Positions 63,785 to 64,000 of a stretch of DNA of 64,000 bases are shown one piece after another. Within the stretch, counting starts at the first letter, position 1, and each line of letters begins with the position of its first letter. Where the stretch lies: NCBI RefSeq assembly GCF_900184945.1, contig NZ_FXYF01000001.1, positions 434,001-498,000 on the forward strand, in the 5' to 3' direction. A program made the position numbers and the translations under genes. The notes under the pieces were generated by a model. The model did not search any database. It worked only from the letters and a program-made list of their open reading frames with translations, and was not told the DNA's origin. The DNA comes from Antarctobacter aquimaris (GTDB taxonomy: Bacteria; Pseudomonadota; Alphaproteobacteria; Rhodobacterales; Rhodobacteraceae).

Positions 63785-64000
63785 ATGACCCTGCTGCTCG
63801 GCTGGACTGACCCCCTTGAAACTCCCCAGCCTGTCGGCTTTGGCCGCCGCGCGCCAGAAGACGCGCGGCGGCGTCCCTACCGGGACCCGAACAAGGAGGG
63901 CCACTGGCTTTGCGTTGCGCCCACCGGCACCGGAAAATCCGCCTCCTTCGCCATCCCCCAGCTGCTGACCTATCCGGGCTCGATGATCGTCGTGGATGTC
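63785..64000 (+). CDS. VirD4/TraG-type conjugative coupling protein, partial
   Basis: The first 72 codons of a coupling protein, cut by the window end. Walker A PTGTGKSASFAIPQLLTYPG with the preceding GHWLCVA is the VirD4/TraG signature. The protein links relaxase-DNA complexes to the type IV secretion channel. No N-terminal membrane helix is visible in this fragment, so it may be a short cytosolic-type coupling protein. It implies that this backbone is transferable. Confidence 0.85.
   Translation, partial: MTLLLGWTDPLETPQPVGFGRRAPEDARRRPYRDPNKEGHWLCVAPTGTGKSASFAIPQLLTYPGSMIVVDV

Overview
The window is high-GC alphaproteobacterial DNA, most probably from the Roseobacter/Rhodobacteraceae group. 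Pointers are the psd-pssA-pmtA phosphatidylcholine operon, a VPLPA-CTERM protein, an IalB-type protein, fused LivHM permeases, an ImuB-type polymerase and repeated intergenic elements carrying a GGTATTT...AGAAGAAG core. Assignments rest on reading translated sequence and motifs; no database search was run.

Region 1 (1-7533): a minus-strand operon for periplasmic alcohol oxidation. It has a cytochrome c (PedF-like), a PQQ alcohol dehydrogenase with the lanthanide-type Asp pair, two periplasmic binding proteins, a YVTN beta-propeller, a secreted protein of unknown function and an ABC ATPase cut by the window edge. A divergent pqqA-like ORF and a GntR/FCD regulator follow. Two near-identical 20-bp palindromes lie between cytochrome and pqqA.

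Region 2 (7664-22850): an N-heterocycle (nicotinate-type) catabolic locus with an enamidase-like amidohydrolase, a two-subunit molybdenum hydroxylase, a 6-hydroxynicotinate-reductase-like protein, a UPF0280/ApbE-like protein, two tandem PF06684 proteins, a MarR regulator, a Rieske oxygenase and a branched-chain-type ABC importer. One 18-bp palindrome, TTGTTAG-N4-CTAACAA, recurs three times at exactly the promoters expected to be co-regulated. A gene-free, apparently eroded stretch (22851-23661) follows.

Region 3 (23662-45529): ordinary chromosomal genes. These include a hydratase, a DM13 protein, sugar-acid catabolism (SDR, dgoK, KDPG-type aldolase), an ABC exporter plus PCuAC-like protein, a CopA/CueR copper module with a textbook CueR promoter, rlmN, ialB, asparaginase, serB, imuB, a cupin, methyltransferases, phosphatidylcholine synthesis and glutathione-dependent formaldehyde dehydrogenase.

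Region 4 (45537-59482): an accessory island with visibly lower GC in parts. An intact IS630 element with TA duplication sits at its left edge. It also holds two serine resolvases with repeat arrays next to them, a truncated IS66 transposase, a ParD/ParE-resolvase-WGR cassette, a 22-residue membrane peptide gene with its own terminator, and a large secreted protease/VWA/Calx-beta/RTX protein in an operon with an FG-GAP-like protein.

Region 5 (59483-64000): a plasmid backbone with small plasmid-type ORFs, DUF2958, a ParA plus RHH partition pair bracketed by ATTATCCGGT palindromes, a RepA initiator, an iteron origin with a DnaA-like box and AT-rich stretch, a hairpin-dense non-coding segment and the start of a VirD4/TraG coupling protein. 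This beside chromosomal housekeeping genes suggests an integrated plasmid or ICE, or a large replicon.
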